From contig CAZAYB010000031.1 of NCBI GenBank assembly GCA_964489215.1, forward strand, positions 1 through 18,723: DNA of 18,723 nucleotides, read 5' to 3'. Position 1 is the first letter of the stretch. Each line of letters opens with the position of its first letter. Below are positions 14,003-18,723 of this stretch, piece by piece. Source of the DNA: CAZAYB01 sp964489215. GTDB taxonomy: Bacteria; Planctomycetota; Phycisphaerae; Sedimentisphaerales; Anaerohalosphaeraceae. The translations under genes and the position numbers were made by a program. The notes under the pieces are model-generated. The model saw only the letters and a program-made list of their open reading frames with translations. It was not told the DNA's origin and made no database searches.

Positions 14003-15277
14003 TTATGCCGACTCACGCTTCTTCTCCGCATCGAAAATATCTGACTTGCCCTCAACAATATCCCGCGTTATTACATACTTACTGCTCTTAGGCTCATCCG
14101 GCAAGCGATACATCATATCTATCATAAGCTCCTCGGTTATGGAACGAAGCGCCCTGGCTCCGGTATCACGCTCAATCGCCTTTTTCGCAAGGGCCCTCAA
14201 AGCTTCTTCATCAAATTCAAGCTCTGCCTCTTCCATATCGAAAAACTTCTGATACTGTCTTACAAGTGCGTTTTTAGGCTTGGTTAGAATATCCACAAGA
14301 GCCTCCTCGTCAAGCGAGGATAGAGTCGTTATAATAGGAAGCCTGCCTACGATCTCCGGTATCATACCGTATTCGATTACGTCCTCGGGAATAACCTGAC
14401 TGAGAACTTCGCTGTATTCTTCCTTGGAGTCTACGCTTTTATCCCTGCTCTGGCTTTGTTCTGTCGCAAAACCGATCATCTTCTTACCAAGACGCTTTTT
14501 GATAATATTTTCAACACCGACAAACGTACCCCCGCAGATAAACATTATCTGGGAAGTATCAAGCTGAATGTAGCTTTGTTCCGGATGTTTTCTGCCCCCC
14601 TGAGGAGGAATATTCGCAATCGTCCCCTCGAGCATCTTCAAAAGTGCCTGCTGAACGCCCTCGCCGGATACATCGCGCGTAATACTGACGTTCTGATTTG
14701 TCTTGCCCACCTTGTCAATCTCGTCTACATAAACGATACCCCGCTGGGCAGCCTCAAGGTCATAATCGGCAGCCTGAAGCAGTCTCAAAAGAAAATTCTC
14801 CACATCCTCACCAACATACCCCGCCTCGGTAACCGTTGTCGCATCGCATATAGCGAATGGAACCTTCAAAACCCTTGCAAGAGTCTTTGCCAAAAGTGTC
14901 TTACCGGACCCGGTAGGCCCTATCAATAGAATATTCGACTTCTCAAGCTCGACTTCCTCATCCTCGCTGTCGGCATGAAGCAAACGCTTATAGTGATTGT
15001 ATACTGCTACAGAAAGGCACTTTTTTGCCCCGTCCTGACCTATAACATACTGATCCAGATACTCCTTAATCTCTCTTGGCTTAGGCATTTCACTAAGCTC
15101 AAGAGTTCCGCCCTTCATACGTCTCTTTTCCTGACGGACTATATTATAACAAAGGTCAATGCACTCCGGACAAATATAAACATCCCGCGGACCTTCAACA
15201 AAAGCATCAGACTGTTTCCTTGTTCGGCCGCAAAAACTGCATATTTCCCGTTTACCGCCGTTCTTCGATTTAGCCAT
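14003..15277 (-). CDS. clpX: ATP-dependent protease unfoldase subunit ClpX
   Basis: A 424-aa AAA+ unfoldase that recognises tagged substrates and feeds them to ClpP. The N-terminal zinc-binding domain has Cys13, Cys16, Cys36 and Cys39 (CSFCGR, CPEC). The AAA+ module shows Walker A GPTGSGKT (120-127), pore-loop GYVGED (153-158), Walker B IVYVDEID (181-188), the RKH loop (229-231) and sensor-2 GARALRS (373-379). IGF at 268-270 is the loop that docks on ClpP, so a ClpP partner must exist, but no clpP gene lies within this window. GGAG precedes the ATG by 5 nt. It is convergent with mraY across 43 bp with no evident terminator, and divergent from accB. Confidence 0.97.
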   Translation of the reverse strand: MAKSKNGGKREICSFCGRTRKQSDAFVEGPRDVYICPECIDLCYNIVRQEKRRMKGGTLELSEMPKPREIKEYLDQYVIGQDGAKKCLSVAVYNHYKRLLHADSEDEEVELEKSNILLIGPTGSGKTLLAKTLARVLKVPFAICDATTVTEAGYVGEDVENFLLRLLQAADYDLEAAQRGIVYVDEIDKVGKTNQNVSITRDVSGEGVQQALLKMLEGTIANIPPQGGRKHPEQSYIQLDTSQIMFICGGTFVGVENIIKKRLGKKMIGFATEQSQSRDKSVDSKEEYSEVLSQVIPEDVIEYGMIPEIVGRLPIITTLSSLDEEALVDILTKPKNALVRQYQKFFDMEEAELEFDEEALRALAKKAIERDTGARALRSITEELMIDMMYRLPDEPKSSKYVITRDIVEGKSDIFDAEKKRESA

Positions 15278-15431
15278 TTTAACTCCAGAATAAAACGTTC
15301 CTTAAACGACCGTTGCACGCAAAAAAGCTGTTTTTTCGCCGAATTAGCTGTCGATCATAAAAAGAACTGACATATTTACAAATTATTTATATTATCAAGC
15401 CGATAAATGCCCAATAAAAGACGCAAATTAT

Positions 15432-15459
15432 ATTATACATAATCAATTCATCAAATCAA
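15432..15459 (-). promoter_or_regulatory. Sigma-70-like promoter of clpX
   Basis: On the minus strand TTGATT (15459-15454), a 16-bp spacer and a perfect TATAAT (15437-15432) form a good promoter. The leader to the clpX start at 15277 would be about 150 nt; it includes an A6/T6 foldback near 15320-15340 but no recognisable riboswitch. Confidence 0.5.
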
Positions 15460-15542
15460 CCCCCCGCCCAGGGTACAATCACCTTTCAAATTAAAAACTT
15501 CTGACTTTCAAAGCTTTTTGTGCGTTCTGCAATGAAAAAAAC

Positions 15543-15570
15543 TTGCAAAAACCTAACAGACACATATAAT
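15543..15570 (+). promoter_or_regulatory. Sigma-70-like promoter of accBC
   Basis: TTGCAA (15543-15548), a 16-bp spacer and a perfect TATAAT (15565-15570) lie 45 nt ahead of the accB start. Together with the clpX promoter this accounts for the 338-bp divergent gap 15278-15615, in which I see no further gene. Confidence 0.6.
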
Positions 15571-15615
15571 ATTCCCGTTGTATTTATTCCGGAATTTCTG
15601 AAAGGATAACTTTTT

Positions 15616-16089
15616 ATGACTTTGGATAATAACATCGGCGATCTGGAAAAAGTTCAGCAGCTGATAGACATGATGAAAAAAAATGACCTCGTTGAGCTGG
15701 AAATAAAAGACGGCGAAAACAAGATACTTCTGAAAAGGCCGGGCCAGACCGTTGCCGCAGTTCCAATGCCGCAAGCAATACCTGCTTCGCAGGTAAATAC
15801 ACAGACACCCACAGCAGCTCAGGCACCTGAAATACAGGAAGATGAAGGACTTGTCGAAATAAAATCACCTATCGTCGGAACTTTCTACTCAGCACCAAGC
15901 CCCGACTCGGATGCGTATGTAAAAATTAACCAGCACATCGAAGAAGATACCGTCGTCTGCATAGTCGAGGCCATGAAGGTCATGAACGAAATCAAGGCAG
16001 AAACATCAGGTAAAATCGTCAAGATAATGTGCAAGGCAGGACAAGCCGTCGATTACGGACAGGTACTGTTCAAAGTCAAACCTGATTAA
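15616..16089 (+). CDS. accB: Biotin carboxyl carrier protein of acetyl-CoA carboxylase
   Basis: A 157-aa carrier whose biotin swings between biotin carboxylase (AccC) and the carboxyltransferase, for malonyl-CoA and fatty acid synthesis. An N-terminal helical part (1-42) is followed by a Pro/Ala/Gln linker (about 43-78) and the biotinyl domain (79-157). The biotinylated residue is Lys121 in the motif EAMKVMNEI. The segment TFYSAPSPDSDAYV (89-102) is the protruding thumb typical of bacterial AccB and absent from most other biotin or lipoyl domains. AAAGGA precedes the ATG at a spacing of about 9 nt. accC follows 40 bp later on the same strand; accA and accD are not in the window. Confidence 0.96.
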   Translation: MTLDNNIGDLEKVQQLIDMMKKNDLVELEIKDGENKILLKRPGQTVAAVPMPQAIPASQVNTQTPTAAQAPEIQEDEGLVEIKSPIVGTFYSAPSPDSDAYVKINQHIEEDTVVCIVEAMKVMNEIKAETSGKIVKIMCKAGQAVDYGQVLFKVKPD

Positions 16090-16129
16090 GTTAACATTAA
16101 GTTCTCTTTTTTGCGGACATTCTATAACC

Positions 16130-17479
16130 ATGCTTTCAAAAGTCTTAATTGCAAATCGAGGTGAAATAGCTCTTCGTATAATTCGCGCCTGCCGGGAGCT
16201 CGGCATAGAATCTGTAGTCGTATATTCACAGGCGGACAAAGATGCAGGCTACGAATACATAAATCAGGCTGACGAAGCTGTCTGCATAGGACCTGCCTCG
16301 CCTGCCCAAAGCTACCTTAACATACCTTCAATTATTTCCGCCGCAGAGGTTACTGACGCCGATGCCATTCATCCAGGCTACGGTTTTCTTGCGGAAAACG
16401 CCCACTTTGCCGAAATTTGCCAGGAATGCGGAATAACTTTCATCGGACCAGATCCTGCTTCCATGAAACAGCTCGGAGATAAGGTCCAGGCAAGAAAAAT
16501 CGCAAAAGCTGCAAGGGTACCACTGGTACCGGGAAGTCAGGGACAGGTCGAAGATGAATCAAAGGCCGTTCAGATCGCAAACGAAATAGGCTACCCTGTT
16601 ATAATAAAAGCCGCTGCAGGCGGAGGCGGAAGGGGTATGAGAGTCGCACATAACGATATGGCGCTGCACGGTGCATTCGCAGCCGCAAAAGCAGAAGCTG
16701 ACGCAGCATTCGGAAATGATGTTCTGTACATAGAAAAATTCATAGTCGAACCCCGGCATGTCGAAGTTCAGGTCATGGCGGATAAAGCTGGTAACGCTGT
16801 CCATTTTTACGAAAGAGACTGTACCATACAGAGAAGACACCAGAAACTTATCGAAGAATCGCCCTGTCCGGTAATCGACGAAAAAAAACGGGAAGAACTG
16901 TGCAAGGCCGCTCTTAGACTGATAAAGGAAGCAAACTACCATAGTGCTGCCACTGTTGAGTTTCTGCTCGATAAGGACAAAAATTTTTACTTTATAGAGG
17001 TAAACACAAGAATACAGGTTGAACATCCGGTAACGGAAATGGTAACCGGACAGGATATTATAAAATGGCAGCTTAGGGTGGCAGGTTCAGAAACTTTAGA
17101 TATACGCCAAAAGGATATTAAATTAACCGGCTCAGCTATGGAATGCAGAATAAATGCTGAGGACCCCGCCAGAAACTATGCGCCATGCCCCGGATATGTG
17201 GATAAATTCATCGTTCCCGGAGGACTTGGAGTAAGAGTTGACACACACGTAAGCCAGGCAACAACTATATCGCCGTACTACGATTCAATGATTGCAAAGC
17301 TGATTGTCTACAAAGAAGACAGGTCAGCTGTTATAAATACCATGAAAAGGGCACTTAGAGAGTTCAAAATAGAACCGATAAAAACCACAATTCCCGCCTG
17401 CCTGGAAATTCTCTCTCACAATCTTTACGTAAAAAACAAAATCGACACAAGCTTTATCGAAAGACACATGAACGCTTAA
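16130..17479 (+). CDS. accC: Biotin carboxylase subunit of acetyl-CoA carboxylase
   Basis: A 449-aa ATP-grasp enzyme that carboxylates the biotin on AccB using ATP and bicarbonate. Visible features are KVLIANRGEIALRIIRACRE (4-23), IHPGYGFLAEN (80-90), the glycine-rich ATP lid AAAGGGGRGMR (161-171), Lys239 in RRHQKLIEE and the active-site stretch EVNTRIQVEHPVTE (290-303) with Glu290, Asn292, Arg294 and Glu298. The length equals that of E. coli AccC, so this is the stand-alone subunit, not a fused acyl-CoA or pyruvate carboxylase. No good Shine-Dalgarno precedes the ATG at 16130, but the N-terminus matches the family exactly. It is co-transcribed with accB and ends 9 bp from the convergent nrdJ. 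Confidence 0.96.
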   Translation: MLSKVLIANRGEIALRIIRACRELGIESVVVYSQADKDAGYEYINQADEAVCIGPASPAQSYLNIPSIISAAEVTDADAIHPGYGFLAENAHFAEICQECGITFIGPDPASMKQLGDKVQARKIAKAARVPLVPGSQGQVEDESKAVQIANEIGYPVIIKAAAGGGGRGMRVAHNDMALHGAFAAAKAEADAAFGNDVLYIEKFIVEPRHVEVQVMADKAGNAVHFYERDCTIQRRHQKLIEESPCPVIDEKKREELCKAALRLIKEANYHSAATVEFLLDKDKNFYFIEVNTRIQVEHPVTEMVTGQDIIKWQLRVAGSETLDIRQKDIKLTGSAMECRINAEDPARNYAPCPGYVDKFIVPGGLGVRVDTHVSQATTISPYYDSMIAKLIVYKEDRSAVINTMKRALREFKIEPIKTTIPACLEILSHNLYVKNKIDTSFIERHMNA

Positions 17480-17488
17480 AAAAGTTCA

Positions 17489-18723
17489 TTACGAACAGCC
17501 CATCGAGTTTCCGCAGTTAAAGCACTTATAGCAGGTACCGTTTCGAACGGTAATCGAACCGCAGATATCACAGGCAGGGGCGTCATCCTGAAAATGCTGA
17601 AACTGAGAATTGAACTGCTGCATAACCGTTGACTCCTTCTGATACTTGGTATCTCCGGAAACTACACTGGCTACCATCGCAACAGCCCGCTGTGCCGCGG
17701 TTTCGTGCTTTTCCTCAGCGGCATTTTTCTCATCGGGCTTAACTGCCGAAGCACCGGGGGCTTTGGAAGGCTTGTCGGGCTTTTTACTTATCGCAGCCTT
17801 GGCTTCGTCAATCTTGCGGGCAAGGTCCTGGGTCTTTTCCACAAGGGCCTTGGCGGTGGTAGTGTTCTTGTTGTCAGAGGACTTGCCTGATGACCTGTTG
17901 GGAGTGTTCTTCTCGGCGTAACCGGGAATAAACTGACAGCCAAGCCAGCAGAAAATATAATCTATAAGACTCTTGGCAAAAGGAATGTTCTTGTTGCTTG
18001 TCATACCAGCAGGCTCAAACCTTGCATGACGGAACTTGTCAACAAGCGTGATAAGAGGAACTCCATATTGAAGCGACATGGATACACAAGTACCCACAAC
18101 ATCCATTAAACCGCCAACGGTGCTGCCCTCCTTGGCCATAGTGATGAATAATTCACCAGGCTGCCCATCCTCATACAGCCCCACCGTCAGATATCCTTCA
18201 TGCCCGGCTACCGAAAACTTGTGAGTGATGCTTGTTCTGGTCTCGGCAAGCCTCCTGCGGAAAGGCTTGGGGACAATCTTTTCCTTTTCCTTCTCTTTTT
18301 GCTGTTTCTTCTTCTGATTGACCGGCTGAATACGCTTGGATCCGTCACGGTAAATGGCAACCGCCTTTAATCCCAGCTTCCAGCCCTGCATATAAGCAGA
18401 AGCTATTTCTTCAGTACTCGATTCGCTGGACATGTTGATTGTCTTGCTTATCGCCCCGGAAAGGAACGGCTGAGCAGCGGCCATCATCTTAAGATGAGCT
18501 GTATAATGTATTGAACGTTTGCCATTAACGGGCCTGAACGCACAATCGAATATACCAATGTGCTCGGGGTTGAGAGTTTTGGAAGTTTCAATTGTTTCGT
18601 CACTGTCGATAACGTCGCATATCTCCTTGATATCCTCAGCGCTGTAGCCGAGCGTTTCAAGTGCCATTGGTACGGTCTTGTTTACTATCTTGAGCATTCC
18701 GCCGCCGGCGAGCATTTTATATT
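17489..18723 (-). CDS. nrdJ: Adenosylcobalamin-dependent (class II) ribonucleotide reductase, C-terminal part
   Basis: The frame is open through the right edge, so only the C-terminal ~410 residues are present; the Met at 18715 is internal. The enzyme reduces ribonucleotides to deoxyribonucleotides without needing oxygen. The visible barrel part includes LAGGGMLKIVNKTVP, SIHYTAHLKMMAAAQPFLSG, SKTINMSSESS and GWKLGLKAVAIYRDGSKRIQ, all characteristic of the B12-dependent family. The next domain has GHEGYLTVGLYEDGQPGELF and VGGLMDVVGTCVSMSLQYGV. A long Lys/Glu/Ala-rich linker leads to a Cys-rich tail, CDICG, then RNGTCYKCFNCGNSMGCS, whose cysteines act in re-reduction of the active site and probably bind zinc. 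It ends 9 bp from accC in convergent orientation. It is cut by the window, not a pseudogene. Confidence 0.94.
   Translation of the reverse strand, partial: YKMLAGGGMLKIVNKTVPMALETLGYSAEDIKEICDVIDSDETIETSKTLNPEHIGIFDCAFRPVNGKRSIHYTAHLKMMAAAQPFLSGAISKTINMSSESSTEEIASAYMQGWKLGLKAVAIYRDGSKRIQPVNQKKKQQKEKEKEKIVPKPFRRRLAETRTSITHKFSVAGHEGYLTVGLYEDGQPGELFITMAKEGSTVGGLMDVVGTCVSMSLQYGVPLITLVDKFRHARFEPAGMTSNKNIPFAKSLIDYIFCWLGCQFIPGYAEKNTPNRSSGKSSDNKNTTTAKALVEKTQDLARKIDEAKAAISKKPDKPSKAPGASAVKPDEKNAAEEKHETAAQRAVAMVASVVSGDTKYQKESTVMQQFNSQFQHFQDDAPACDICGSITVRNGTCYKCFNCGNSMGCS

Noticed and set aside
18713..18715. ATG at 18715 as the true start of the reductase gene
   Set aside because: The frame is open past the edge and the residues from LAGGGMLK onward are deep in the catalytic domain; the Met is internal.

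Overview
The window reads as an ordinary chromosomal stretch of a Gram-negative-type bacterium that makes peptidoglycan, most likely a planctomycete of the Phycisphaerae (Sedimentisphaerales-like). That placement is an inference from three things: a secreted glycoside hydrolase with a single C-terminal dockerin-like calcium loop, a B12-dependent ribonucleotide reductase, and a meso-diaminopimelate-type MurE in a reduced murE-murF-mraY cluster. No tRNA, rRNA, CRISPR array, insertion sequence or integrase is visible.

Layout, left to right. (1) 1-1981, leftward: a small cupin gene, a plant DEG9-like Deg/HtrA serine protease with PDZ modules, and an ATGA-coupled secreted protein that runs off the left edge. 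(2) 2100-2909, rightward: an HD-domain phosphohydrolase, divergent from the cupin and meeting tail-to-tail, with no gap, a leftward DUF2339 polytopic membrane protein (2910-5288). (3) 5513-7132, leftward: an exported clan GH-A-like glycoside hydrolase, with an inverted repeat and a promoter-like element upstream and a terminator-like hairpin downstream. (4) 7465-9671: two unrecognised coiled-coil genes diverging from a 488-bp AT-rich spacer. One is a 461-aa Gln/Glu-rich protein with a phage-like N-terminal module, the other a 110-aa Ala/Glu/Lys helix. A chain of inverted repeats follows the small gene, and a hairpin with a T-run stands before murE. (5) 10010-13959, rightward: murE, murF and mraY, tightly packed. 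(6) 14003-15277, leftward: clpX. (7) 15616-17479, rightward: accB-accC, divergent from clpX with clear sigma-70-like promoters both ways. (8) 17489 to the right edge, leftward: the C-terminal part of an adenosylcobalamin-dependent ribonucleotide reductase.

Functionally, MurE, MurF and MraY carry out consecutive steps of lipid I synthesis. AccB and AccC are the biotin carrier and biotin carboxylase of acetyl-CoA carboxylase. ClpX is the unfoldase of ClpXP, and NrdJ makes deoxyribonucleotides. The least explained part is 7465-10009: two orphan coiled-coil proteins, a long spacer, and an unusual density of potential RNA or DNA hairpins. I see no convincing complete new system, but that region is where I would look first.
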